Assembly: GCA_021397835.1 (NCBI GenBank)
Contig: JAJFZO010000356.1
Coordinates: forward strand, 248,001 to 312,000
Source: Moringa oleifera
Lineage: Eukaryota > Streptophyta > Magnoliopsida > Brassicales > Moringaceae
Direction: 5' to 3'
DNA length: 64,000 nucleotides
Made by a program: the position numbers and the translations under genes. Below the pieces are notes generated by a model. That model was not told where the DNA came from and made no database searches. It saw only the letters and a program-made list of their open reading frames with translations. Positions 13,801 through 26,400 of this stretch are shown here, piece by piece (position 1 is the stretch's first letter; every line of letters begins with the position of its first letter).

Positions 13801-16800
13801 GTCATTCCCTCCAAGTCCCATGTGGTGTAAGACATTTAGAGTTAGATGGAATAATACATGACCCAAAGAAGCATTTCTGTACAAGGCTTTGTGAAGACAA
13901 ATAGTAATTATCTGAATGGTCCGATCTCATTCACTACAAGTTACACAATCATCAATGAAACAAATGAGAAAGAAATATTGTTTAGTCACAATTTTATTGC
14001 ATACTGCAGCAGCACTCTTGAAATCCTTCCATTAATACTATATTAGATCTAGGTGTTTTAGCTATGAATTTGACAAAAAGTATGTCTTTTTCCCATGTTA
14101 AATCTCCTCCATCCACATAACTCACATAGGGTTTTATTCTTCTATGTTGATTTGCAATTTTAACAACAATAAAGTTATCCCAACTGCAATGCGGAACAAG
14201 AGATATGCATGCAAGAAAAACATTCACATATGTACTTCCCTAAACTGTCCAAATTCAACAAATTATTGCAAAGCTGCGCAGCCAGAGGTAAGCATTTCTT
14301 ACAAGAAAAATGTTAGGCCCAAAACCAGAAAATCTCACATTGTTTAGACCATCAAACAGCATTCATACAAGCTAAATGTTAGGCATAACCACGAAAGTTT
14401 CACATTGCTTAGGTAATCAGAACAATCGTTCCTTATTAGATTAGTTTGGCATACATCTTGAAGGATCAAATCACTTACCAGGAAAAGCTGAAGAAACAAC
14501 TACCAGTCCACAACTAACTCATACCTGTATGATTCTACAGGCCAGTCATCCATAGGGTATGCATCACGCCAGTAGAGCCAATTCAAATCTCAAATTGTAC
14601 TGTCTCTATAAGAATATAAAACGCACGTCTGCTAATCCACATTGAACAAGCCCACATGAGAATTTGCTTAAGAAAAAAAGAATCTAGAGAACTGAGAATC
14701 CTTAAATTTATATAGATAAGAAGAAAACTATTAGAGAGCCAAAAATGAAGTACTAGAAATTTTATGAACTTTCCCATATGGGCAATAACAGTCTTGCAAT
14801 GATCAGAATGCAAAAGAAGATGCATGATATATACAGTTTCACAGCCTATGCTAGTCTAACCAGAAAAAAAATGGTCAGCCTCTACCCTCTATACAAGATA
14901 GCTTCTGCACATGGTGCCTGCCGTGTCACACACGGGTCAGACTTATGTTGTCATCCCAGATGCATGAAATGCACACATATGTTACATGTGGGAAACTACT
15001 TTACTCTTATTTTGATAAAAAAGGAAACTATTGCACTTAGTGACATTAGTTTAGCATGTCCGTGAACTCTCAAGTTCAGGATAGTGTCTTTCATATATGA
15101 AATCAACTCCTTCAACAAGCTCACATTTTAAGATCATGCAACTAAAACACTTAAGATATAACTAAACCAACGGCAACAAGAAACCTCTGAAAGCAGTCAA
15201 AAGAGAGAAATCCTTTTCTTAACAAATACAGTTTTAGTAATCAATAAGATGATCTTGACCATGGCATTAGTTAGTTGGCCGAAGAAAACATTACTTATCA
15301 TATACAGAAGATTAAGCATCAGCCTTTGCTCTGGTGGATGTCTTTCTCCTTAAGAGTTCAATCTCAACAGGCTTCATTTGAGTCTCTCATAATTTTGAAG
15401 CCAAAAGATAAATAAAAATTAAAAAATAATCATACAGAAAGCACTGATATTAGCAACTATTATTAGAGAAAATACAAGTCTTTATCGATACAAATATTTA
15501 TTGAATCCATTATTACCAATCCTACGGCACTAAGTTAGTACAGCTCTGCTGGTTGGAATAAAGAATGCTACAATAATGGCAAATATCCAACAAATACAAT
15601 CATAGAGTTATTTGCAGGGATATGAACCAGGTCCTAAGTATGGCTTCCTAATAATTAATTTGGCTGCATCCTGGAAGAATTACTACAAGACTTAGACACC
15701 ACTTTCCAACAAAATAGCTATCAAGATAAGGAGTGAAAGAGCAGAAAATTGTATGACCAAAAAGGAAAGAAGCAAAATGAAGAAAATTTACTGCCATTCT
15801 CCTCATGTCTCTGTTATATATTAGAGATAAATCTACTGAGGTTTAGGACAATGCAAACAGATTACATGCTACAAAGAAACAGCCATGGAACATAGCTGGA
15901 ACACTTTATGCTCTGTCTTTCAAATTTTAAAACCTGCAGAATTTGTTCTTGTTTCCTTAATTTAGTTAATGATTTCCCATCTTCATGTTCAAGTTTTGAT
16001 CAAATAATTAATGAATGATACTAAATTGATTCATAACCATCATAACATAGGCCTCAATTTATTCTATTGACACACTCCTTTTCCTACTTTTAATTTCTCA
16101 TTAACTTAATAGAAATGCTTAGTCCACTCTGAGCACTCTATATATCATCTTTGTTGACAAGGGAAGCCTCTCCAACAAAAGAAAAAAATAAAATGAAACT
16201 GATGTATTCTTTTCATTTCTGTATTTACTACCTGAACTTGCTGTTAATGCTTTCATATCTTGCTAAAAATTCATTGATACGTGAATGGAGCTTTTTTTGT
16301 TTGGTATTGATGACACACAAGAAGACACAAATGAATTGAAAACAGTAACAACAGAAAAAATGTTGCAATGCAGCACCTGATCTTCTCTGCCAAGTATTCA
16401 CGTCCTGGATATATCTCCACTATCTAGTAAAAGTGTGGGCATGCTGCAAGAACATTTTTCTCCTTCTCCTCCTTATGTTCTTGATCAAGATATTGTCAAT
16501 TCAAAACAATGTGATTTATGTCCTAGATTAATGTCCTCATGAAATGCCATAAACAATGTACATGAGACAATTAATGCCGGTTAGTCTGCATGAGAATTGG
16601 GCTGAAGCAATCAGAGCAACTGGTGAATTTAAACACCTCACCCCTTAACCCGATGTTATAAATAACAGTGACTAGCCTTCTGTTCTCTCCTCCTGATAAT
16701 GACAATTTTTGATGATAGAGGAAGGAAAACTTAGGATATTGTACTAGAGTCAACACAAATTTAATCAGATTTCATGTGATAGAAAAAAGCACTCATGCAA

Positions 16801-17058
16801 AGAATTCCTAGAGAGCCTAAGAGCAAACTACTTTCTTTATTAACTTATAAGAAATCAAGACAAAAAGGTTACCTGTAGTCATCAGAAAGATGCCAATGTC
16901 ACACAGTTAAAACAACCACTTGTATGATACAATATAAACTGGATCTACCCTGCAGTTACTCGACTAATGAATGACATGAAATGACTCCTTGATGTCGGTC
17001 ATATACCACGAGTTTTGTTAAGCCTGGAAGACTAAAGCGAAGAATTGATGCTTCTTTT
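10877..17058. other. intergenic region with a few exon-like islands
   Basis: There is no recognisable gene. Three short - strand stretches read like exons with splice-like edges: 16423-16377 (VEIYPGREYLAEKI), 15385-15312 (ending in a stop after LLRRKTSTRAKADA) and 14588-14525 (WLYWRDAYPMDDWP, followed by GTATGAG). Their phases do not chain simply and I recognise no family. They may be remnants, or exons of the candidate gene starting at 17872. Confidence 0.3.
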
Positions 17059-17872
17059 TTACACAGCTATCAGGCCATTCTTGTTTAATGTAAGATAAGA
17101 AGACGGCAGCACTTCCTGTCTACAAATGACATGGAAGGCAATAAATGAACAGTTCAGTGAAAATGAACCAAATGCACAAGAGTGATCTATATGTTTCGAA
17201 TAAAATGATCTTTACATAGAGAACAAACACTTGTAGAAGATCAGCTTTAAAAGGTTTTGCCAAGGCTCTGAACACATTTTTACACCATTCTCAAATAGCT
17301 TAAACCTTTTTTTTCAAATAAGAAATATGTATTATATATTAAAATTCAAAATAGCTTAAACTTTTGAGGCAAAACGTTGGTATATATGTTCTTTGATCAA
17401 TATTTAGAGATGGAGAACATGAAATCTATATTAAATTAGTCTTTCTACAATCAAATTAGCAACATTTGAGCACAATCTTTTCCTTGTGATTTCGCTTATT
17501 CTCCAAGCCATTATGCTTACTCCTTAATGGAGAAAAGAGAGAAGAAAAAAAAAATTCTATTTTGCACCTACTTAAAAGCCAATAAGCATCCCTCTCATTA
17601 TAAGAATTTAAACCTAAATAAACTTAGTTAGGAGATGCCAAATCCATTCCAAGTTCCACAGAGAGAAGAAGTAAAACTAGAACGCTTAGGTGAATATTAA
17701 AGAGGATAACAATTGCCTTACTCTTGATTGTGATTCTGCACGCTTTTTCCAGTTCATTTTCTCTCATTTTCTAAGGAACCAAAGAGAATTCAAGTTACCT
17801 GTAGTGTTGAAGCGGGAAACGGTGTCGGGAGAGTTTGAGAGCAAAGGCCATAACAGCGTCATAGTGATCCAT
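17059..17872 (-). CDS. candidate unrecognised two-exon small gene or 5' end of a larger gene
   Basis: A - strand ATG at 17872 opens a 74-bp exon (17872-17799, starting MDHYDAVMAFALKLS) that ends at a strong AG|GTAACT donor. Joining it to the TTTGTAG acceptor at 17121-17120 continues in frame for 20 codons (17119-17059, RQEVLPSSYLTLNKNG) to a TAA, giving a 44-aa product. Upstream of the ATG, at 17995-18008, are paired GGCCCA/GGGCCT motifs typical of housekeeping promoters. I do not recognise the protein. The exon could instead begin a larger gene that uses islands further down (16.4, 15.3 or 14.5 kb), or belong to a non-coding RNA. Confidence 0.3.
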
Positions 17873-17994
17873 GCCACATCCGTCTTGTTTTGTTGGTGAG
17901 GAAGAGTGAGAAACAAAAGGAATGATGAAGCGGAATTTCCAGAATTAGGATGGTGAATCCAGCATTAGACGGCTTCAATCAATTAGAGCCAAAA

Positions 17995-18008
17995 GGCCCA
18001 ACGGGCCT
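17995..18008. promoter_or_regulatory. paired site II-like GGCCCA / GGGCCT motifs
   Basis: GGCCCA at 17995-18000 and GGGCCT at 18003-18008 form a near-palindrome about 125 nt upstream of the candidate ATG at 17872. Such TGGGCY elements bind TCP factors and are enriched in plant ribosomal and mitochondrial gene promoters. Function here is inferred. Confidence 0.4.
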
Positions 18009-20871
18009 CATGTGAAATAGATCCAGGGCGGATGGGTCTAAATTTGGCGGGGAATTACTACTGATTAGTGGATTTTCATAATTAATTTAAAAGTAAATAA
18101 AATTTTTTATGACAAATATAAAAAGTATTAATTTTTTCATTTTTAATATATATTATGATAATTTAATTAAATTAATTATATATACAATATTTTAATTTGA
18201 TTTATATTAGATATTTACTCAATCGATTGAAAAATTAAGAATATTTTTGAAGTTAAAATATTTCAAAATAACTCAAATAAAATTTACACTCAAAATTAAT
18301 ATTTTAAATTTTAAAAATTTTTAATTGATATATTAGTTTTTATGGTTTTTTAAATTTTAATTATCTAATTTTTTAAAAAATATTTTTAGTTAAAAAGTTT
18401 TTAAAACTTTTTGTGGAAGTAGTTTGATTATCCATGTTTTACATATATATATATATATAATTTTCAAGTTAAAGTTAATAGTATAAAATCTCTAATTTAA
18501 ATATCTTTTATTTTTAAATTTTATGATAAGTCTAAATTAAATTAAAATAAAATATTATATTTATAATTAATTTAATTCATACTTGAGGTATAAAATAAAA
18601 AACAATTTATATTTTTTATATATTATTTAAAAATTTGATATTAAATATATTTTTAATTTAAATTTGACTAATTTAATTATATATATTAATAAAAAATATG
18701 CTATAAAATTCTACTATTTACCTTATTATCAAACAAATTTTCATGTTACAAAAGTAACATACAAACTTTAATCAAATTAGTTAGGACAAGGATAAAATTG
18801 GGTAAAAAAATGTGTCCTACAAAACCTAAGATCACGTATGAAGTTTTCTGCTTGAACAAGGGTAAAATTGAGTTTTCATAATTTAATTATTAACCATCCA
18901 CTTGATTCTCTATCTTTCGGTGCTCTTCGCTTCCTTTGATGACTTTTTTAAAAAAAAAAATTTTCTCTTGTTAAGAGACAAGAATCAATTTAGTTTACTT
19001 CTTAGCTACACTGAAGTGGATGAAAGCCCAAACTATTCTTTTTTTTTTTTTTTGGTTTGGTTGGCGAGAAAAGAAGTTGAATACAAAGGAATCAAACAGT
19101 ATACTAGACATGCTCTAATTGTCATTTTTGTTCAAAAAGTTTAAGCCCACAAGGTAATTTGTTCATGATATTATTTATATTAAGATTCATGAAAATAGAT
19201 AAATTAATAAAATAATTATAATAAATCACTTTAAGATAAAATGATATAAAAAATTTAATAATGTATATTAATATTTAATAAAAATTTTAAAATTTAAATA
19301 ATAATATAAATAATTTAAAATTTAAAATTCAAGTGATATACAGAAAGCTGAGCAGGTGAAGAAGTGCTTCCCTTTAAATCAAGGCAATGATCTTTTGGAT
19401 CTTATTTGAACCTCGAATCTCGGTCAAGTTAGCCAAGAATTCCAACGGTGGCCTCTATTACAACCAGGGGTTCTCTCGTAATATTGGACATACAAATCAA
19501 GTCAGCTACAGTTTTTTTTTTTTTTGGGTGGTATAGTGGGGATGAAGCACCAGTGCACTTCAGCTATGGGGAGGCAAGTCACGGGTTCTTGGCAAGCGCC
19601 ACAGCAGCAGCAAGCAACAGATCTAGAGGAGAGAGTGTAATCTTGCGGATTAGGAGAACAGGGGATTTGGGCAGCCTCCGTTGCAACAACAGCACAAGAA
19701 ACAGTACAAGCTACTGCCGCAGTCACACTGACAGCACTTGAGCTCACCATCCAAATAGTATATTCTGCTAAGCATTGGGGACCAAATAATAACGAACACT
19801 ACCTTTGATATTATTAATAATTTTAATCGATGTTAGGTGTTAAGGTTGTATGGTCAATTTTTGTTATTTTAAAATTTATGATATTATTTTTAAAATAGGA
19901 GAATTTATTTAATAGCAGGAGTTAAATTTTAAAGTTTTAAGAGGTTCTTATAAATAAAAATAAAAAAATAAAAAAATCTTCATTTTTATGTTCTTTTATC
20001 TTTTTTATTTCTATTTTTATATATTTTTTTGTTATTTTGTTTTTTCCAAATTTTTAAAGTATAAATTTCTATTGAATTAAAATAAATATTTGCATGCAAA
20101 TTTTAATCAATTAGTATAATAAGATCTAAATTTAAAAATATATTTTTCTATATTTATCTTTAACCAAACTATTTCTTTTAAGGTGCACAATATTTCATTT
20201 TAAAGTGCACAATGAAATTCCATTATCACAAAGAATTAGGTGCTCTAATTTATCAAAAATCCTAAAAGTTTAAGAAATTAAAAGTAACATTATGTTATTT
20301 ATTACAACATAGTAATATAACTCAATTAAATTGTGGTCTATTCAATTTTGTATATGTTTATTATACATCTAGATTTTTAAGCTTTATTACCATTTGATTG
20401 ATATCTTTAATAATTAATATAACTAATAACATTTATTTATTTTAAGTTTAATTTTTTAAAATTGAAAATAATAATTTCTGACATTTAATATTATTTCTTG
20501 TTATTTAATTAATTGAATTTGTTGATTTACTTATCAACAGTAGACTATCAACTTTTCCAGTTTTACAACTAAAACAGAATTTAGTTTAAGAATTTATTTT
20601 GAAATTAAAAATAAATTAACGTATAAATTATAATTAAGGTAAATGTTTCCAAAAAAAACCCTAAAAATATACTCCTCTAATTAAGTTACGTGATTAAAAC
20701 TAAATAAAAAATAAAAATTCAAGAAAAAAAATCGATTGTTTTCTCTCTTTCATCTGCGTAGGTTTTCCATCTCACTCTTTCCTTCACTCCTTTTTTCTAC
20801 TTCTTCAATGCAAACCAAAAGCTGCAAAGAAACTTGAGGACTCAAATAAAGTATCAACGCACACGTGTGTG

Positions 20872-20904
<33 letters not shown>

Positions 20905-21054
20905 TAAAAGGTGACTGTAGTGGATGAGTGTACTTACTGTGCAGAGGACTCTCGTTTTTCTACTCTGAATTTTTTGTGCTAGAGTATTGACACTTATCCA
21001 CAATGCAATTGATATAAATTTACTGAATTTGTAGGGCAATATTAACAAGCACTG
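18009..21054. other. AT-rich intergenic DNA with one GC-rich island
   Basis: This is mostly very AT-rich sequence without genes. An unusually GC-rich island at about 19540-19745 has open frames on both strands but no recognisable domain. It follows a T12 tract. A compound microsatellite lies near 20.86 kb. No complete mobile element was delimited. Confidence 0.45.
20861..20904. repeat. compound (GT)(TA)(GA) microsatellite
   Basis: Consecutive short GT, TA and GA dinucleotide tracts. Confidence 0.9.
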
Positions 21055-21468
21055 CAGTGATTAGGCGATCAACCAAGGACATCTCTCTTCTGGTGTTGGG
21101 TGATGTGTTGGAGAGCATTATTCATTACTTCAGACAGCTGCAATCCTTGAGTGATTGATGAGTCCTAAGTGGCTGCTAGCTGATAGGATATGCCCAAAAA
21201 AGTAACAAAATTTGTGCTTGTCTCAATTCTAGCAAGCCTCAGAGCTTCATTTGCTAGTCCATGACGTGAAACCCCATGATCATAGAATTCCAAGAAACCA
21301 AATTCTTAAAGACCAAGAGTTATGTGCATCGTTTATAATCCCACATTTTGCATATATTGAGATCAAAGAGTTCTCAATAATCAAATCAAACTCAGGTTGT
21401 GTTTTCAACAGCATGCAATGGAGCTGCCTCCCCTGATCAAGATTTGTTATTGTATCAGCAGGCCCCAA
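21055..21468 (-). pseudogene. PLS-class PPR gene fragment
   Basis: The - strand reads LDQGRQLHCMLLKTQPEFDL, then ENSLISIYAKCGIINDAH. After frame changes it continues with VSWNSMIMGF-, SRHGLANEAL- and TFLGILSA-like segments. These follow in order the P, L and S motifs of PLS-type pentatricopeptide proteins (RNA-binding organellar factors, often C-to-U editing factors). Only part of the repeat region remains, with frameshifts and stops, and neither the N-terminus nor the E/DYW tail is present. It is unrelated in type to the P-class Rf-like PPR array at 40-61 kb. Confidence 0.75.
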
Positions 21469-21891
21469 AAGAATAAATTATGAAGAATTTACTGACAAAA
21501 ACCATGAACATGCATCCTTAAAAATAAATAAGTTGCTTCTGCAACCCTAGCCGACTTGACTGCCGAAATTGCGACCAAGGCAATTGGAGTGTAGTGGTTT
21601 GAATGATTGTGAGAACAATACTAGCAGACTTGACTGCCCGAATCGCAACACATGAGCCAAAAGTGATTAATTAATTGAAGTTGATCATGGCATGCAAGAG
21701 CTAGCGAACCGAGCAAGAAACAACACCTCTCCTCCACAAATGTCACCGGTTAAGCAACAGTGCATGGATTCTTCATGAGCCCTTAAGAAACTCAAGATGA
21801 CACATGCATATAACAATGGTTCATATGCTAGATTCTCACCGATCCAAGCTACATAAGTCCAAGCATGTCTTTTTTCTTCCATACAGCGAAA

Positions 21892-22627
21892 ATGTCCACT
21901 TGTATCACCACCTTTATCCTTCTCTTATCCACGGTACTCAACATCGCATCTTGCACCTAAGAGCTGGAGATGGTCCGAATGGCTTGACCTATGTTTGCGC
22001 AAGCTAGGAAGTGGGTTCAATCAACGACAAATGATTGGACCAGCACTTGGACCATCATGCAGTGGCTCTAGAGGATTGTGCTAAGCTCTACGATGGGAGT
22101 GAGACTAGGCTCTCAAGTTTGCTATCTAGTGAGAAATACATAGTGGATGATGCTAGTACGTGGCTAAGTGCTGTGCTCGATAACTATAGAACTTGTATGG
22201 ATGGATTGGAAGAGAAGGGTTTGATTCATGATTTTGTGGAGGAGCCAAACATTAACTTTGTTGCTAAGTGAAGCTTTATCTTTGTAGGGGAAGACTAAAG
22301 CTATAAGGAAGGGTAAGTTGCTCTCTTAGTCTCACTTGTTGAACTGTGTTTTATGAAGAAATAACAGTGGGATTCCTCTTATGGAATTTCATCTATCTTC
22401 TTTTTCGTTAAGGGCCAAAAGGTTCTGGTTAGTGATAATAATGGATACTGATCATAATTCTTGACATGCGTGGTCCAAGCTAACATGACAATGGCTTTGA
22501 TTTTGATATCTCTATGATTTTTACTTCTTGTTTAGGACTACCACGGAGAGCAACGTTTAACAAAAATAGAGAAATTTTAACCTCATGGAGCTCATCAAGC
22601 TCCGGGGCTGACTTTGTGGTGTCAAGG
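21892..22627 (+). pseudogene. pectinesterase / pectinesterase-inhibitor pseudogene, 5' part
   Basis: An ATG at 21892 opens a signal-peptide-like start (MSTCITTFILLLSTVLN) that stops after 22 codons. In another frame from about 22040 the sequence reads ALEDCAKLYDGSETRLSSLL and then TWLSAVLDNYRTCMDGLEEKG. This is the C-terminal half of the plant invertase/pectin methylesterase inhibitor domain found as the pro-region of group-2 pectin methylesterases. After a decayed linker, SSSSGADFVVS at the 3' end matches the start of the catalytic domain, where the chromovirus interrupts it. The relic continues at 28849. Frameshifts and stops make it non-functional. When intact such enzymes demethylesterify cell-wall homogalacturonan. 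Confidence 0.85.
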
Positions 22628-23444
22628 TGTAAGCCCCTTACCTATGAGTGGCGTGGTGGCACGATGAAGACATGGGATGCTCATCGGGGCTCCAGCCCAA
22701 GTGATGCCATGGGAAGCATCACAAGCGAGTGTTGACACCTGCTTGGGCCTGCTCACGGGAGCAGCCCACTCGCGATGGCTATCGGTCAAGTCCTTGATGC
22801 GTGAGTCATAAAGAGATGGCTCATGAGGACTGGACATGGTGCAGGGCACCTGGGCAGCGAGTGAGCAGAACACTGGCAGAAAAACAGACACGGGCTCGCG
22901 TTAGCACCTTACCGGGCACGCAAACGAGCACGAGGCACTCGGGGTGCACTTGATGGGCTTAGCCCATGAAGCTGGCAGCAGTTTCCAGCAGTTTGCAGCA
23001 GTTGACAGCAGTTACCAGTGGTTACCAGCAGTTACCAGTGGTTACCAAGCACTTGCAAGGGAGTGGGACACTTGTCGCAAGGGGCTGGAGTCAAAGCTGC
23101 ATGTGGGGCTGGTTTTGTGGGGATGAAACCCCATTACCCTAGGGCAGTTGGGGGTGTCAACTGCCAAGTTTTGTAGGCTATATAAACCCAGAGGCAGAGT
23201 CATCAAGGGTGTGATGTCCTGCTGCGTTAGAGTGTAAATCCTTATTCGTTAGTGAAAAAGGTTGGGATTGGTTCCCGTAAACACTTGTGTCTCTCTTTCA
23301 TTCTCTCTTGTGTGCGTGGGTGTGTGCTTCCAGCATAAAGCTCACTTGAGACTGAGGGCATTCGTGGCGGATTGGCTGACGAGTTGGGTGTTACTCGTGC
23401 CATCACTCGGTGAAAATTCGAGCATAGAGCTCAACCGTGTGACA
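22628..23444 (+). repeat. chromovirus 5' LTR (817 bp)
   Basis: Starts TGTAAGCCCC and ends GTGTGACA. It contains a 10-bp minisatellite (GCAGTTNNCA and GTGGTTACCA units, seven copies at 22978-23047) in its U3 region and a TATATAAA box at 23179-23186. Confidence 0.97.
23179..23186 (+). promoter_or_regulatory. LTR TATA box
   Basis: TATATAAA inside the 5' LTR, well placed to set the U3/R boundary about 30 nt downstream. The same box is at 28583-28590 in the 3' LTR, where it could drive read-out transcription into the flank. Confidence 0.7.
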
Positions 23445-23447
23445 ATT

Positions 23448-23460
23448 TGGTATCAGAGCC
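23448..23460 (+). other. primer-binding site for initiator tRNA-Met
   Basis: TGGTATCAGAGCC, complementary to the 3' end of plant tRNA-iMet, begins 3 nt after the 5' LTR. This is the site of minus-strand cDNA priming. Confidence 0.93.
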
Positions 23461-23490
23461 TTGTTGTGTTGGCAACTGTGGTTAGTTGCG

Positions 23491-26400
23491 ATGAACGAGA
23501 TAAGGGAAAGGCTGACCCATCTAGAGGATTTCGTGGGTGGTCCTCAAGCAGATGATGTTGTAAGTTTTGCTGTTCAAACTGAACAACATACAGAGCAGCT
23601 GAGGGTGGCCCAGAACGTGTTGGTGGAAATACGAAGGGACGTGGATGTTCGCTTCGCATCTGTCATGGAAGATATTGTATCTTTGACAGACACGGTGAGG
23701 GAAGGGGAAAGAGATTTGAGAGATGAGCTCACCTTGCTAAAGAGGGCAGTGATGAACCTCTTAAAGCACGGAGAAGGTGGCCCATCCAAAATCAAAGTCC
23801 CCGACCCAAAGTCCTTCGATGGTAGTCGAAACTCCAAGGAGCTTGAGAACTTTCTGTGGGATATTGAGCAGTACTTCAAAGCTGCCCGAATCCCAGAGGA
23901 AGAGCGGGTGACAATCACCAGCATGTATTTGCAAGGAGATGCAAAACTCTGGTGGCGAACTCGAATGGAGGACGACGCTAGGGCGGGGAGGCCAAAGATT
24001 GAGACGTGGGAGGTGTTGAAAAAGGAATTGAAGGATCAATTCCTTCCTTGCAACACTGCTTGGGTTGCAAGGGAATCTCTTAAAAAGCTCAAGCACTCAG
24101 GTTCGGTGCGGGAGTACGTGAAGGAGTTTAGCTCCTTGCTGCTGGACATCAAAAATATGTCCGAGGAGGATAAGATGTTCAATTTCTTATCTGGGTTACA
24201 GCCTTGGGCGCAGGCTGAGTTACGAAGGCAAGCCGTGGGAGACTTGCCAAGCGCAATTGCCGCTGCAGAAAAGCTTGTAGATTACAAGTATGCAGGTGCG
24301 TCCAATTCACAAGGTGGGAAGAAGAAAAATGAAGGCGGAAAGAAAAACCAGAAGGCTTTTGGCCAAAAGGATGGCAAGAAGCCTAATGGTGGCAAGAAAG
24401 ACAACGGTGGAAATCGAAAGGGTGGCGACAAGTCTCCTTCACAAGACAAAGGGAAGAATCCTACGGGATGCTTCATTTGTGGTGGACCACACATGGCTAG
24501 AGAGTGCCTAAAGCGGGAGAAACTAAACGCTTTGATAGCGCAAGAGGAGGAGGAGAACTCGAATGGAGGGCCATCACGGGTGAACCCCCTCCAACTATTG
24601 AATGCGATCACGACGGGCAGTCAAGTCCAATACAAAGGCTTGATGTACGTGATGGTGCAAGTCAATGGGAAAGCTGTGCAAGCTATGGTAGACAAGGGTG
24701 CTACCAATAACTTTGTGGCACAACGTGTGGCTGGTTCGTTGGTTTTGACCGTTGTGAAAAATTCCACCAAGCTGAAAGCGGTGAATTCGGAGGCGAAGCC
24801 TATCTTAGGCTCGGCGGTATGCAACTTGAAGGTAGACAAATGGTTAGGGCAGTGCAACTTAACTGTGGTACCCCTCGATGACTTCGACTTGATATTGGGG
24901 ATCGAGTTTTTGGCCTTGGCCAAAGTGTTGGTGATTCCACACCTTCGAGTGATGCTCATAGGCGATGAGGGAAATTCATGCTTCGTTGCTGCCATGGAGA
25001 GTAGTCAACAAGCGAAAGACAAAAGAATTGAATTGCAATCTGCCAAGCAATTCAAGAATGGGATAAAGAGGGGCGATCAAGCGTATGTGGCTGCCTTGAT
25101 CGAGATCAAACCTGATCAGCGGGTCGAAGTACCCGACATGGTGATGGAAGTCTTGGAAGATTTCTCCGACACCATGCCCCCTGAGTTACCAAAAGAATTG
25201 CCACCAAGGAGGGCAATTGACCATGAAATTGAGTTGGAACCAGGAGCTAGACCACCGGCTAAAGCTCCTTACAGAATGTCTCCATTAGAGTTGGTTGAGT
25301 TAAGGAAGCAACTCGATGAACTGTTGCAAGCAGGCCTCATTCAACCCTCAAAGGCTCCATATGGTGCACCGGTTCTGTTTCAAAAGAAGCAAGATGGATC
25401 CTTGAGGATGTGTGTGGACTATCGAGCACTGAACAAGGTAACAGTGAAGAACAAGTATCCTGTCCCGAATGTGGCTGACTTGTTTGATCGATTGTCCAAA
25501 GCATCCTACTTCACAAAGCTGGACTTGCGATCTGGGTATTGGCAAGTAAGGATCAAGGCGGGGGATGAGCCAAAGACAACATGTGTGACCAGGTACGGGT
25601 CTTATGAATTTCTCGTGATGCCTTTTGGCTTAACAAATGCTCCTGCCACATTTTGCAATTTGATGAACGATGTGCTATATGAATTCTTGGATGAATTTGT
25701 GGTTGTCTACTTGGATGACATTGTGGTATATAGTGAATCACTAGTTGAGCATGTGAATCACTTAAGGGCTGTCTTTTCTAAGTTAAGAAAATACAAGCTC
25801 TATGTCAAGAAAGAGAAGTGCGAATTTTGCAGTCAAGAAGTGAATTTCTTGGGGCATTGGGTCAGCAAGGGCCGAATCAGAATGGATGATCTAAAGGTGG
25901 AGGCCATTGTAGATTGGCCTACGCCAAGGAAGATCTCTGACTTGCGATCGTTCCTTGGGTTAGCCAACTACTATCGGAAATTCATCAAAGGGTACTCAAA
26001 GAAGGTAAACCCTTTGACGGATCTGCTCAAGAAGGAGCAAGTGTGGTGCTGGACGGATACTTGTCAGGATGCTTTCGAGAAGCTGAAGGCAGCAGTGTCT
26101 TCGAAGCCCATTCTGGCCTTGCCAAATTTCGAGAAACCTTTTGAGGTACAAACTGATGCTTCGGATAGGGCCATTGGAGGGGTCTTGGTGCAAAAGGGGC
26201 ACCCCATTGCTTTCGAGAGTCAGAAGTTAAAGGATGCGGAGCAGAGGTATTCGGTTCATGAGAAAGAAATGGCTGCAGTGGTGCATTGCTTGGATGTGTG
26301 GAGGCACTACTTACTGGGTACGAAGTTCACAGTGGTGACAGACAACGTAGCAAACACTTACTTCAAGACCCAAAAGAAGTTGACTCCCAAGCAAGCACGT

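Noticed and set aside
13994..14227. 77-codon - strand frame (VSYVDGGDLTWEKD)
   Set aside because: It looks somewhat protein-like, but I could not place it in any family and it has no supporting splice or promoter context.
18200..18720. AT-rich self-complementary stretch as a third MITE copy
   Set aside because: It shares only general A/T-rich words with the long-TIR MITE, and I could not align its ends or find a target duplication.
22035..22271. Clean 78-codon frame with pectinesterase-inhibitor similarity as a possible functional small inhibitor gene
   Set aside because: It lacks an ATG at the domain start, its signal peptide is in another frame ending in a stop, and it covers only half of the four-helix domain.
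22978..23047. Short regular repeats considered as a CRISPR-like array
   Set aside because: They are contiguous 10-bp units without spacers inside a retrotransposon LTR, in a plant genome.
23461..23490. The open gag-pol frame extends upstream to 23461, right after the primer-binding site
   Set aside because: There is no ATG in this part. It would need a TTG start, so the first ATG at 23491 was used.
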